The notes: generated from the sequence alone by a model not told the origin. Shown: positions 11,190 to 23,449, counted from the first letter of the stretch. The stretch is 64,000 nucleotides of DNA from Icerya purchasi (GCA_039619475.1 CM077116.1:171199363-171263362); one strand, 5' to 3'. Translations and numbers: made by a program.

Positions 11190-11595
11190 AAAACTAATCT
11201 ATTATTGATACACTCGCAACATTTTCTTGCACTTGAGACAAGGGAAACCGTTATTCGTTTACGCCTTAACTATTCTCTGTTGCCTTCCTTCCGTCTCCGT
11301 TCTTTTATCAGTTGCCTTTCCGTATTGTCCTCTCCAAAGAGCGTGTTTGCGATCCTGATCATGTGTTTATTAAGTGTTCATTCTGCTTTCTATTCCAGTT
11401 TTCTGCTACTGCATATTGCGTCTCTCATATATCCTGTCTTTTCCTTCTCCACACATCGTTCCTATTATCTGTTCCTTCCTAACGACAACATGTGTGGTGT
11501 CGTATAAAGATATAATTGATTTATTCTTTTTCTAATTGTTTCTGGGAAAAAGCTCTCCTGGTTGACGAGCCGAAAAAAACAAACAAAAAAGAAAG
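11190..11595 (+). mobile_element. I-like retrotransposon 3' end with A-rich tail
   Basis: The frame at 11205-11507 reads RETVIRLRLNYSLLPSF (RNase H to C-terminal linker), then a damaged zinc-knuckle-like D.DHVF.KCS box near 11355-11380, then YILSFP-like sequence in another frame. The segment closes with tctgggaaaaagctctcctg, gttgacgagcc (11561-11571) and an A-rich tail. The same terminal motif occurs at 26.36-26.39 kb and, decayed, at three further 3' ends, which defines the family's 3' terminus. Confidence 0.65.
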
Positions 11596-11939
11596 CAGAA
11601 AGGTCTATTTGAGAGGGCCGAATTTGCAGGTTTACCTGTGCTTTTATATGTTTTTTTGATAGAAATTACTAGAAACTCTTTCCAGCATTGAAAAAAGCAG
11701 TTAAAGCTATAGGATAAAATTTTGGAAGAGCAATGAGATTACGGATTCCTCTTATCCCGTTCTTCCATTTCCAGTAGCAGATTTTTGGGCTTATTTTCCG
11801 TTCATAGTATAGCTCTCCTTTTCTTAAATGACTCATTTTAGACTATGGCGAAACTCTTATTCTTCTTCATTTTCTAATCCTGCCAATAACTTCAGCATAC
11901 CCGATATGAAAATCGGATAGTGGGCATTTAGTGCTGAAC

Positions 11940-12060
11940 TAATCGAAACATGCAATATTCTATTGAATCTCCCGCCGAAATAAAAGCAGCAATAAACAAT
12001 ACGAATCCTAATACGGCTTCAGGTTATAGCGTTAATTTCGGAATAGTGTAATATGTGGAG
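11940..12060 (+). pseudogene. possible Jockey-type RT N-terminal scrap
   Basis: In one frame the DNA reads SPAEIKAAINNTNPNTASGYS. This resembles the start of Jockey RT (motif 0/1: S..E....I..LNP.KAPG.D). No flanking RT motifs could be followed on either side, so assignment rests on this short box alone. Confidence 0.3.
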
Positions 12061-12099
12061 AATAAAAGGAATGATGAAAAGTTTGCGTGTTTTAACAGA

Positions 12100-13890
12100 T
12101 CTGAAAACAGCTGAAAACACACGGTGATTAAATCGTACAGTAGTTTGAAAGGTATTCGAATGTATATCTAGATCAGAAACTAACCGATATATAGATAAAC
12201 GTGACCAAATATCAGAACAAAGAAAATGTAATGGGGCGCCACAGCAATCATAGAGAACAAGAATAAAGTCCTGTATAGTTGTCGACCATTGAGATGTGGT
12301 ACGAATAGCGACAATTACATAATTTATAGCGATCTTGAGAATGGTGATATTAGCGATTTCTAATCTGTACGTAACGTTAGATCAAGACTTTTGTAATTTC
12401 CCCCTTAAGAATTAGTCGGCAGTCGATTTACTAGACAATTCAAAGTTGGAAGACTGAAAAGACAAAAAAACCGCTCTACCTGGTTGCTTTAATTTAGCTA
12501 ATGCTTATTTCGAAATCATTTAAAATCCCCTTTCATGATCCAAGAGAGGATCAGAAAGAGTGACAAAAAAAAACAAAACAAAAAAACTAAAATAAATTTT
12601 TTAAATAATTATGTCGGAAACGTGTAACTTATTTCAGAGCTTTCTATTAATATTTATTTTTCTACATTTCCTTATACAGTTCTTATACTGTAATTTTTCG
12701 CACCCCTAAATTTTATTACACATCAGAACAACTATCCCGCTGGAATTGTACACAACCTTTTACCAGTTATTTTTAAATTTTGAGAAGCCACATGGCCTAT
12801 TACGATAAAATTATTAGTTTCAATAAAAACTTTAGAAGTTTGACATTTTCCGTTATTCATTAAAAATCGATAAATAAATAATAAAAACAAACTTTTTTTA
12901 TCGGAAATTTCAAAAAGTACACACTTCCGAAAGAGTTATTATTTGCGGTTGTTATAATTTCCTAGATTTATTAAATAGTTAAAAGGATAGAAAAATTTAC
13001 TTCAAAAAAGGTTAATTTGGACCGCTATCGGTGAAGAGAAACTTAATGAACGAAGAACTAGATGAGGTAGACGGAAAAAAGTAAAGAATAAGAGATAATC
13101 GAAAGAATTCTTCTAAGTGAAAGTGAACTTTTTAATGTTGATGAATTAGGAACAACGTTCAAAAGTTTTAAAATATCCCTTATCCTCCATTTCGTCATTA
13201 TCTGATTGTTATTTTTTATCCCTAACAAAACATAAAATAAAATAAACGCATAAGTCATTCGAAATAACTCGTTGCATCACCTTATTAGTAACCAGAGTTT
13301 TAATTTCCCTAATACGCACTTACTGTGATTCATAACAAATCCTCCTTCAAAAAATTAAAAACAAAAAAAAGTTAAACAAAAAATAAAATGTTACAAACTA
13401 AATTTTAATCCGTTTAACAGATGTATAAAACGGAAAGATAAAACAAATATTGAGTTTTTGTAACGCCCCCAGTGCGATCGGGAAAAAAAAACAAAAAAAA
13501 AACTACAGTCAATAATCGAAAAGAAGGTCAGAAAACTAATAAAAGAAAACGAAACCGGCTACAGTTTATACGAGAGACGTTTAGTCCTTCTTTGATTATT
13601 TACATCGTTAATGCGTTGAACAAAAATCGATATAACATTTTCTGAGAATACTAAAAATAATTGAGATCGTTTCTATAATACTCCAGGTTTAATTATTTTT
13701 AAAAATATGTAAGAAATAGTTTATAAAATTGATAATAAATTAACTATTTTATTTATACCGTTAGCATAATGTAGAAATGTAAATACTCTGTTTTCATTTA
13801 TAAATACATTATTTAAAATTTTTACAATACCGCTAATGTATGAAATTTGGACGTTTTATATAGTATCTAAACATTTTATTTAAATACTGA
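12100..13890. other. AT-rich non-coding sequence
   Basis: Poly-A-rich stretches (about 12563-12590, 13355-13385, 13480-13500) and no gene that I recognise. Confidence 0.4.
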
Positions 13891-13902
13891 ATGGATTTTT
13901 TC

Positions 13903-13907
13903 TTTCA

Positions 13908-13943
<36 letters not shown>

Positions 13944-13945
13944 TT
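13903..13945. repeat. (TA)n-(TG)n microsatellite
   Basis: A compound run of TA dinucleotides passing into TG dinucleotides, read through by a spurious 75-codon frame. Confidence 0.9.
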
Positions 13946-13949
13946 TTGA

Positions 13950-14590
13950 AAAAATTGTAAAAGTTCATGATTTTATATTTGATATAATAAGAAATATACC
14001 AAAAAATTGTGTAAAAAGAAATGAATTTCTCTATACGTTTCTTATTAATATTCAAGTAACATTCTTAACTAATTTATTCTCAAATAATTGTATATTTAAA
14101 AGTTTTAAAACAGCTTAAATAGTTTATGTAATCGAAAAAAAAGTATCGATGTTTTAGCATAACTGTTTTTTATAATATAAAATGGCTAAGTAACACTTAT
14201 CGCGTTGATAAAACACGTAAAAATAAATATATAAATTTTAATGGAATATCTTTATTAAATAAAATTATTAGATATGCGTAATGTAATTTTATACTAAAAT
14301 ACCGATAAATTTTTTTTTTTTTCTGACGTATTTTTTGCGCACACGATGGAATATCTGGGATTTTTTCGAATCACAATTGTTTATAATATGCTTTGTTTTG
14401 AAATACGATTGTACTTAAAACTTTCTCGTAGTACTGTAGGTATTACACGTATAAATCTATTCATCGTAAAAATTTATTAATATAAAATATGTAATAACAA
14501 AACAATTACGCGGGCGTTACTCAACAACCTTAAACAAAGAGTAGTTTCGTAATCGGGGTTCTCGTTTTTTTCTTAAATTGATACCGTTAT
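13950..14590. other. AT-rich non-coding sequence
   Basis: Very AT-rich, with a T-run near 14312-14322. No gene recognised. Confidence 0.4.
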
Positions 14591-14594
14591 AAAA

Positions 14595-15110
14595 ATCTTC
14601 TTTTTCATTCCTCGAGCGCGTCAACACAGGACATTTACCCAATGCAAAAGACTAGCAGAATGATGAAACGTAGGAATTTGTAGGTTATATCAGGAAGCGA
14701 TTAGAAATAGAAGAAATGAAGGTAGTCAATACAGGAACAACAAAAGGAGACGGAAAAGCAAGAATGTAGTGGGCACAGTAAGGAGTCGGGATGCCAAGGC
14801 CAAGCAAATTAGAATGAAGGACTGCGCGCGATCCGAGGAGATACAAGGACATTCGAATAGAACGTGATTTACATCACAGGTCAAATTTAAGATAGATGGA
14901 TGAAAGGGACACAAGGGAGACTGAACAATATTAAAATTAAGGAGAGCGGGAGGAAGCAGACTGTGATTAAAGTGAAGGCGAATTATGGGAGAAATAACAG
15001 AACCGCTGATGCAGAGGAAATTATTAAACCAGGAAGAAGGGGGTTGAGAAGGTTGTATAGCAAGCTAAAAGGAGTTAGGATAATCAGACCAGAGTATTGG
15101 CACATAGTAG
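14595..15110 (-). mobile_element. I-like retrotransposon 3' fragment (minus)
   Basis: The minus-strand frame 14726-14914 reads CPFHPSILNLTCDVNHVLFE then CPC, a Cys/His box typical of the C-terminus of I/R1-type ORF2. In the next frame GIPTPYCAHYILAFP follows. On the minus strand the segment ends near 14605 with gggtaaatgtcctgtgttga, then cgcgctcgagg and A-rich sequence, a decayed version of the terminal motif seen at 26.36-26.39 kb. The part from 14930 to 15110 is less certain. Confidence 0.6.
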
Positions 15111-15164
15111 TTTTCTCGTTTTTCCCTCGTCTCTTCCACGTGGTGTGCTTTTCACCACAACGAT

Positions 15165-15440
15165 TCTTTTTTTCTGTATGATATCAATCATGTTTTCTTC
15201 GAATGTTCCTTATTTCCTCGGAGCGTTCTCTCTTCTATTCTCAACTTTTGAATCTTGGTCTTCCTACTCCATATAATGCCTCTTATGTTTTCTCGTTCCC
15301 TGTTTTTGTTCTAGCTTCTTGCATTCATTTCATCTTAAAATCTGGTATGTTCTTTTTGAGTTACTCTTTGAATGCCTTCTCGTTGATTGGGCTATTGTTT
15401 TTCGTTGGCATACCCATAAAAAGAAAAAAAAGAAGAAAGA
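15165..15440 (+). mobile_element. I-like retrotransposon 3' fragment (plus)
   Basis: Homologous to the preceding fragment but on the opposite strand. One frame reads DINHVFFECSLFPRS at about 15180-15222, and the next reads GLPTPYNASYVFSFPVFV. The segment closes near 15401 with cgttggcatacccataaaaag, close to the family's terminal motif. The two copies lie head to head, each 5'-truncated. Confidence 0.6.
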
Positions 15441-15459
15441 GTAGAAATAACGCAAAATG

Positions 15460-17815
15460 AATTACAAAGTGCAAAAAAGAATGATGCGCAGAAGTAATCT
15501 CACCCCCCCCCCCTGCCGCCCGAAGAAAAAGAAAAGAAAAAAGTATACCTCATTAAACTTTTTTAGCATCAAAATTAAACAAAAATGAATTATTAAAATT
15601 AAATTGCCATTTAGAATTTATGATGAAATTTTAAAATGACTAACACTTTTTGCTCAATTCGCTAAATAAATATCGAACTGATAAAATATACAATTATTAA
15701 AAGTAACTGTAAGAAAGGTTCCAAGTTCAACATCGATATATATATATTGTGTATATTTATATGTGATGTTCGCCGAGAAAAGGAACCTACATATGGCGCG
15801 AAAAGTCGTTTTTGAGAAAAACCGCGTTTAAAGTTTTCTCAAAGTAATACCATCATAATGTACTACTGTACCGCGCATATCTGTATGTAACGTGCTGCCA
15901 ACTCAATAGAGTATCGTTGCCAAATTTGGGCCTAGTTAAATTTGAATTTGGTCGCTCAAACGTCGATTGCTACGAAGATTTTGAAGGAGTTGTTAATCGA
16001 TTCAGCCATAAATATTTAATGTCGCTGTGATTGCAAGCATAATCGAATGGTCAATGTGGGACAGAAAATTTCAAGATTTTTATCAACAACTACTAGAGGT
16101 GCATTGCTGTGATTTCATATTTTTATTTCTCAAATTTTAATTTTACCACATTAATAATTCTGTACTGTTTTTCATAATAGATATTACAAAGAATTACCAT
16201 TTTCAGTTTTAAAAAAAAACAAAAAGCAAAACAGGAAATCACCTGCAAAAATTTGTTGACTTAGAAGAGGAAAAATTCCACCCACATGTACGTAGTGACA
16301 CGTACCACCGGCAAATAATTTACCAATCCCCGCCCCCTGATCACGCCTATATGATAATATTACTTCTTTATGTACCGATGTGGAAAATGCAATTCCGTAG
16401 CTCCTAGACTTGACCAACTTAAGCTGAAAAAACAATCGAATGTAGCGAATGTAATTGTAGAGGAGTCTGCAGCAAAATCGGCACGAGAGAGAAAGAAGAA
16501 AATTGAAACTACGATCAGAAAAATAAAGGAAAAACCGAAGTTCCGAAAAATAAAAAAAAAGGCCAGTGCTCAAAAAATACCCAAAAAAATGAAAAATCAT
16601 TAAAAAACGTCAAAAAAAAATAACAACTAGGAAAACAAATAGTTTTTCCGCTTTTTTTCAATTTTCTTCAGTCAGTTTTGTACGTTTTAAGACGTTAACT
16701 AAACGTTTACAAAAAGAACTTCGTATATATTGTGTATCTTATTCTACGTATTTTCGAGTATCAAAATCTGTGTTTAACTCAAAACCTATATTTTCGCACC
16801 AACGTCACATATGAATCTATATATACTATATGTATACATACGTGTAGACATTGTAGATAGCTGGTTTTTTTTGCCCGACCTTTCCCATTGGTCAATTTAA
16901 ACGAATTTTTGGAATTGTAAGTTTTGATTTGATTGTTATGATATCGTGTATTTTTTCACTCATTTTTGATAATGGTAGTTGATAATTGTAGAATATTTGA
17001 TTGTGAGAGAAACATTCTTCGCGTACAGTCCGCTTACTGGAATATATGTTCTAATAATTACGCTATTTCGAATAAAAATACGACAAATTTCTACTCTCCA
17101 GTTTAATCTTCCGGCCGTGGCGATATTCGTTCCGCCCGGGTGTGTTATTTTATACATACATATTTCTATTTTTGTAGAAAGTTGGTAACGTCGGTTCTGG
17201 TGTATATGTAGTAACTCCGTTTCTTCCGCCATCAAAATAGAAGACATTTTTTACTTTTAAAATTTTAAAATAATATTGTTAAACGCTTCCGATGAACCGT
17301 GGAATGTTTTGGTTTTTTTCTGTTTTTTGTGCGTTTGATAAAACGATGACACGCGAATGTTGTAGATGGAAAGGAAATGAGACCAAACGTTAAATTCCGT
17401 GATACCGATAGTCTCAGCAGTCGGCACGTTGTACAACACAAGCAAACGCCGATACGCATGTATGCAAAGATAAATATATATAAATTTATGAGTTTGCGGC
17501 TATGTTATTTTTGATATTAAGTGTAAATCTCCCGGTAAAGTTGGATATAACAACGCCTATGCTATTATAAAACTTACGAAAGAAACACATTAATGAAAAA
17601 TTTGGCACCGGCAGCTTACACCATCAGCAAATATAGCATCGCTACGGATATTTATGTTGCTGTTCATTTGATTTATTTATTTATCTTCAAAGTATTCTGA
17701 AATCGGGTTTCAACAGCTAAAACACATCGAAATTGCGTTTATCGTACAGTGCGGAAATGCAATTAACGTAAACAAAATTTCATAAAAGGTAACAATGTTA
17801 TATCCCCTTATATAT
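15460..17815. other. AT-rich sequence, unidentified frames
   Basis: A 138-codon minus frame (16184-16600) and a 77-codon plus frame (16370-16603) overlap. The plus one starts MYRCGKCNS and turns into a Lys/Arg-rich tail, which on the other strand becomes a Phe-rich frame. No domain is recognised and neither is called as a gene. A gcccgacyt...cattggycaattt segment at 16873-16900 recurs at about 37058-37084. Confidence 0.35.
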
Positions 17816-17826
17816 GTTGTGTCTAT

Positions 17827-17850
17827 ATGTGTGTGTGTGTGTGTGTGTGC
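17827..17850. repeat. (GT)n microsatellite
   Basis: A run of GT dinucleotides, broken by a few bases on the left. Confidence 0.9.
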
Positions 17851-18264
17851 ATTGTTGTACATATGAATATAATTTTTTTATTAGTAACTGCGACGAACAA
17901 TGCGATTCGAAAAAACAATCTAAGTCAGTTATAATCTCGGCGCAAAAATTGCGCTGGCCATCTAACGCTCTTGTCATTAGTAAACTTTAGGTCACGCCAC
18001 ATCTTAATATTAAAAAATTCAATTTTATCACGTATAGTTCGAGAGTCAGCGATATTCTGGATCTCTAGTCATTCGATCATTGTTGATTTTCACTCTACAA
18101 GTAGTTAATTGAACGTACATAAAATAACGGTCGTCAGCTGCTCGGCTAGAGGTGGGGGTAGGACGCTGGAACTCCTCAAATAGAAAAAAATTTACTAAAA
18201 TAAAAATACAGCACCTAAGATCTGCAATTTCATCTGTTATTTATTTATATTATAAAACGATAAA

Positions 18265-18690
18265 AAATGACAACTGTTAAAATGGTGGGAAAAGTGCCCC
18301 TGTTCGTGTAACAGGGCGATCACCCAACCGAGAAAACAGGGAATAAGCCGGGAATTTTACAAATTGAAAAAAAAACCGCGGGCATAACGCGGGAATTTTG
18401 TTGTAAAACCAGGAGAAAAAAGTAAAAGTAGCCAAACGATAGTTTTGATTAAAGAAATCATTTGAAGCGAAGAATGATTGCATTTTTTAATGTACTTTAC
18501 TCGGAATAAATTACGAAGTTCTGTTTTATTCATGTAAAATATGTTGCGACGGTCGAATACACTACCTCGATAGTAGTGAAAAAATATACTATTTTTTTTT
18601 TTTTTGCACAGTTCTAGTAATCAGGAAATGGGGAGGATTCGGACCGGGAAAACCGGGAGTTTAAAAATTATATTTGAGTGGCCACCGTGT
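18265..18690 (-). repeat. CCGGGAA-rich dispersed repeat, likely transposon-derived
   Basis: Short motifs gccgggaattttac (about 18350), cgcgggaattttg (18388) and accgggaaaaccgggag (18643-18660) recur inside a segment that begins, read on the minus strand, with acacggtggccactcaaat. Insect genomes carry repeats of this CCGGGAATTTT/GTGGCCACT kind, but I cannot name the family. A 68-codon minus frame inside is not believed to be a gene. Confidence 0.35.
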
Positions 18691-18699
18691 ATAAGCACG

Positions 18700-21335
18700 T
18701 TAAATAAAAATTAAAAATATTTAACCAGCGTTCAAACTTGGTTATTGAGAAATTTTATTACATGTGTAAGGGCGAAGGAAGTTCGTTAGCTGATTCGATG
18801 AACACAGCAATTGGTGGCGAGTTAGACATCCGTTCATTCGGCATTATTGTGATTCGTTAAAAAAAAAAAAAAAAAAAAATTATCGACAACTTTTTCCTTG
18901 TGATACATTTAAACGACACGATTGTATTAAATAAGTAACGTTCATTTTATTTCCGTCCGCAGGCAAGTTCACCGCCTAGACCCGTATACTTTAGACGGTA
19001 CAAATTTGATGATTTTTATTTGGTTTAGTAAAAATTTAATTGTTACGGTGAAATATTCAAGTATATTCTGAAATCTCTTAATGCTTAACATGGCAAAAAT
19101 AAATAATATTACTGTATAAATGATATTCGGTAAAGTTTTATATAATAATATTCCGTTTCTTGTAATTTGTTCAGTTGTTGTTGTTGTAAAGTTTATTAAA
19201 AATCGATATAAATTTGTTAATTTTGTTTCTGAATCCTTAAAACGGTTGTATAGTTTTAAATTACCGCTTATAATAACTTCTAAATATTTTTGATTTAGTT
19301 AACGTAATTCATATTTAAGTTAAATTTTGTTAGATGTAAAAAGGTGTTTGAAAGTCCTTGACCTATACCAATTGTTGAAATTATTAAACAACTGTGGTCG
19401 GATAATAACTTTCTTAATATTAACAGATATTTCGAAAACAGGCCTAATATTAAAAAAAAATACTAATAGCTCATTTATATTATAAGAAGGAAAAGAAAAG
19501 GATCTGTTTTGGAACCATATCTTTGGAATATTGCGAAATAGATCAAACGTGAAAATTGAAATTGAATTAAATACATTCAATTTTCTACGCAGTTGTCGTC
19601 CGTAAATTTATTTCAGTATGAAACATGGTTTGTTTGATTTAACCTTGAAATTAATAATAATAAATGTTCTTTTTCACAAAAAATTTAAGTGCAAGGGCTT
19701 AATAATCTATCGGGAGGTTTGCTCAAGGCAGAAGAATGCATCAATTTATGTAACTCTATAGTACCGTACCGTATTTACTAGTATTTGGAAAATGACCGTA
19801 GTATTTTGTTTTGTTTCGAGAGCCAAGCTTCCTCTGTGTAAATATGAAATAATGGAATCCGCATCGATAGTCTAGAGTTGAAGATGGAGATCAGAAGCAA
19901 ATACAATAACAAACGAGCTGATAGTAACAACATATTAAAAACAGAACTCGAACAGAAATTCCCTGATTTCGAAAAAAAGGAAAATAAGTGCCACAAAAGA
20001 CGATACATATAGGGTGCCGCTGGAACTGTATTCTACTATATACAGGCAAATGTTCGCAAAACCTACCGTACCAGTAGAGAAGGTCAGACACACAACAATG
20101 AAACTGTAAAGCGCTACATTAAATTTTTTTTAAATTAAGAAACCTAAGAATAAGTGTATTATTTTGTCGGATTACATTACAACGTTGCAGAAATTGCAAA
20201 ATAGCAATAATAATGAATAGCGAGTTATTGAAATAAGACAGAGCGAAAAATGAATGAAACAGGAAGTGTAGTGGCTCTTACGTGGATACCTCTGGTGGTA
20301 ATACGGGTTTAACTGTAAATGTGGCGGCGAATACACTGGTAAAAAAAAGAAAATTACCCTGAATTTAGCGGCAGATCGAGATTGAACAGAATTAATTACA
20401 TTTCGCAAATAAAAGAGAAAATTGACACGAAGAGTGGGGGTTATTTTATAAAAGGAAAAGTATAAAAACTGGTAAAACTTACCACAAAACTATTATAATA
20501 CATGCATCAGAGAAAAGAACGTGATTTAGTCTAATCGGGACTATATTGTTATAAGATTTAGATCGGAGCAAGTGCGTTATCCAGTTTATTTAAAACGCTT
20601 AGGTTTAATGTTGATATTGATCAGTATGAAAATTGCACGAAGCAAGGTTCGCTGACGCATCTTGCTATTGAAAAAGGCCAACACTAATCAAAAAATGTAT
20701 AGAAACATGTAAAATGTTATCAGTATCTGCCGGTGAAATTGCAGCGAATCCTTTAAGTACTTTAGCTCAAACGTGTGTTATATCTATATATTAAAAAATA
20801 CAAAATTGAAATATAAAAACGATTTAAATTCTTAATTGAGATCAAACTAGCCGAATGGATAAAACCGGACCAAAAAAAAAAAAAAAAAAATGTTTTCAAA
20901 ATGTCAAGTTTAAAAACATGTTTTTCTACATCTGATTCTTCTATTTTAATCCGGAAGCTAAATCACTAGCACCATTTATAATGCACATATAGTACTAAAT
21001 AGGGAATTTTTTAAAAAGAATTGTACTACGATAAAAATAAATAAATAAAAACTTTAAGCTATTCTTAAAATTCACTGACCCCTTTATATATACATATTAT
21101 TTTTTTCCGATGCTACATTGTTCTTATCGTCCTGTCTTTATCATTCGTTCTCTTATTGCTTTTACCCTCGCTTCTCGTCAGGTAATTTATCAATTATACG
21201 AATATCATTAACTCGTTAAACGGTGCCTGTAATTTGTTAATTTTCTCCCTCCGCTACGACCCCCGGTTGCTTTAAATATTTCTGTAGTTACCGTGAGAGA
21301 TTCACATTAAAACATGTCCTACTTGTTCACTTTTC
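18700..21335. other. AT-rich non-coding sequence
   Basis: Poly-A runs near 18860-18880 and 20873-20890. Frames up to 86 codons (for example 19320-19580, 19778-20008) have no recognised features. A 43-codon plus frame from about 19883 has soluble-protein composition but no identity. Confidence 0.4.
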
Positions 21336-21339
21336 TGTA

Positions 21340-21530
21340 TGCTTTATACTAGCTTCGCCGGTAACTTTGTATGTTTGTAATGGAATTTCGGAATCCATTT
21401 TTCACACCCACTTTCTGATGTCCGAAGGATTTGAAATTTTTAATAATTGTCAGAACCCCGATGACAATGCAATATTATACGAAAAAAAAAAAACACCTGT
21501 ATACCACCCACAAATAAAGTAAAAAAATGT
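21340..21530 (-). repeat. dispersed repeat, copy A (inverted relative to 22690-22850)
   Basis: Its reverse complement aligns along about 150 bp with 22690-22850. Shared blocks include atttgtgggtg, attgcattgt, atcggg, a ctgacaa(t/c) block and cggacatc. It contains tactagcttcgccggtaact, typical of dispersed insect repeats, but I cannot name the family. Arms in opposite orientation and 1.2 kb apart could be ends of one element or two independent insertions. Confidence 0.6.
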
Positions 21531-21534
21531 AAAT

Positions 21535-22435
21535 ATTGTAAAGGATTTGCTTTTCTCGGCAATCCGATTCAAATGATGCAACTACGTAATTAACGGGCGC
21601 CAGCGATACTTACGGTGTTCCACAACCGGAATAGCCCCTCGCCGCTTCTAGCAGAGCATCATAAAACTTTTCCGGAAAAAAATAAAATAAAAAGAATTTC
21701 GCTAGAATGGGACTTATCGCTTAATTATTAAAATAAAAAAACTCGCGATCCCGCCGTAATATCTCCGCACCGGAGTTGTCACGATGGCCCATCACCACGT
21801 GTCCAATAACGGGACTTTTCAGTAGAAAGCGCGTATTTTTTCAGCGAAAATTACGGAAAAAAAAAAAAAAGCGTAACGGTGCGTAAAAAATTGGCGTTGA
21901 CTAGAAAAACAAAAAAAAACTAACTGACTGATAGAAGATTTAAGCGACGGAATCAAAACGTGCGTCATGGCGCACAAGTTCGTCAAAAACGGTGACACTG
22001 CAGATTCAAAGCTGCCAAGCTCGACGACGATCAAGAACGGAATAATACGTGCTTACCGTGATATGTGTCGTGACAACGTTAACAAAGGCTAGGCAGAAGA
22101 AGAAGATCATCGCACAAATTACCCTGCGTGATTTCGCGGGATTGTTTTTCTATAATCTTTAACACATTTCAGACGCATTTTTCCCTCCAGCATACACTGC
22201 CATCTCCGATTTTCGACCACTCACACCACCGAACAAATTCTCTACCCCAGCGCAGCCGTATATACATAAGGCTGTGCACCGGATTTTACCGTTTCAGCCG
22301 AATAAGCATCCTAGACGATACAACGCAACGATGCAAAAACCGAACGATGTCCGAGAATTAATGATTTTATCGGAGAATTATTTTCTAGCTCGAACATCGT
22401 TATCTAATGGGATAAGAAATACCCCAAATCCGTCC
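21535..22435. other. No recognised gene
   Basis: Lies between the two repeat copies. It has less AT-rich patches and frames of 60-77 codons (21819-22034 minus, 22128-22456 plus) without recognised domains. Confidence 0.35.
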
Positions 22436-22437
22436 GA

Positions 22438-22680
22438 ATATTTAAAAACGGAATAATTTTTATTTCCCGCGAAAGTGACGGAAAGAACGGATCCTCAGCC
22501 GGTCTCGTTATGCTTTCCGCCACGATGTGGCGGCTCGATGAAAGCAACGGGTCTGTAGCCGGTCTTTTTTCCCTAGCCGCCGCATCATGGCGGGAAACAT
22601 AATGAGACTGGCTGAAGTTGCTTCCGTTAAGCTGCCATTGTTTTCGCGGGAAATAAAATTATTCCGTTTATAAATATTTA
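22438..22680. mobile_element. foldback MITE with 8-bp flanking duplication
   Basis: The two halves pair as arms of about 95 bp. aaacggaataat...atttcccgcg on the left matches cgcgggaaat...attattccgttt on the right, with further pairing of ggcggc and gtctcgttatg blocks inside. The direct repeat AATATTTA flanks it at 22438-22445 and 22673-22680. An 8-bp duplication is the hallmark of hAT-type insertions. No coding capacity. The arms have diverged by scattered substitutions and a short unpaired part. Confidence 0.75.
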
Positions 22681-22689
22681 CATTTTTTT

Positions 22690-22850
22690 ACTCGTATTTG
22701 TGGGTGCAGGTGCTTTTTTCTGCATCATAAGATTGCATTGTTATCGGGTGCTGACAACTAATAAAAATTTCTAACCATTCGGACATCGGGAAGTAGGTGA
22801 AAATGGATTTAGATTCCTGTATTGTATTGAATTTACCGAAAGGGTGAACC
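22690..22850 (+). repeat. dispersed repeat, copy B
   Basis: Counterpart of the copy at 21340-21530, in opposite orientation. The homology runs from tcgtatttgtgggtgcagg to about aaatggattta, with scattered substitutions and a short A/T-run difference. It begins directly to the right of the foldback element at 22438-22680. Confidence 0.6.
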
Positions 22851-22952
22851 GTAGATACAACGGAATAGAGTAATTATAAAGCATTGGTTAAACGCAGAAA
22901 ATTATTATATACAAATATGATCTTTCTGTTACATTTCCTTCAAGATTAAAAA

Positions 22953-23447
22953 AATTAAAAATAAAATTATAGTTTAAAAAACTAAAAACAGATGCTTTAT
23001 ATGTAAAATATGTGCTAAAAAACGTAAAATAATTTAAATTCTATTACAATATATTAAGCTAAGAAGAAGAGATGGGCATTAATAATTAATTCAAAATAAA
23101 AATTTAAGTTCTTTTACAATATTAACCTAGGAGGGCAGAGATGAACATAAATAATTTCAATTCAAAATAAAGTACGGCGTGATTTTATCGGTATTCATTC
23201 AGTTCCTGAACAAATGTGAATGTTATAAAACCACCACATGCTTTATTTTTAATTTAAATTAATTTTTAATGACCACTTCTTCGCTCTTATGTTAATATTG
23301 TAAAAGAAGTTATTTTTTATTGTGAACTAAAATTAATTATTTATTTCCAGCTCTTTTAGGTTAGTATTTTACAAAATAATTCAAATTAAATTAAGGCTTT
23401 TTAGCGCATCTTTTTAGTTTTTTAAACTATAATTTTATTTATATTTA
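22953..23447. mobile_element. long inverted-repeat (foldback) element with sub-repeats
   Basis: The left arm (22953-23190) and right arm (23225-23447) are inverted copies: aataaaattatagtttaaaa on the left pairs with ttttttaaactataatttta on the right. The inner ends gtacggcgtgattttat and ataaaaccaccacatgc flank a loop of about 35 bp. Within the left arm a unit of about 65-70 bp (acaatat.tta..., ..gagatg.gcat.., attcaaaataaa) occurs twice in tandem, and the right arm mirrors this. Sub-repeats within arms recall Foldback elements. No coding capacity. Confidence 0.75.
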
Positions 23448-23449
23448 AG

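Noticed and set aside
16184..16600. 138-codon minus frame, the longest without an identified relative
   Set aside because: Its Phe/Ser-rich first half is the complement of an A-rich Lys/Arg stretch on the other strand, where a second frame overlaps. No domain or signal supports either as a gene.
22128..22456. Two overlapping plus frames just left of the foldback
   Set aside because: Compositionally protein-like in places but they run into the foldback arm and show no family motif.
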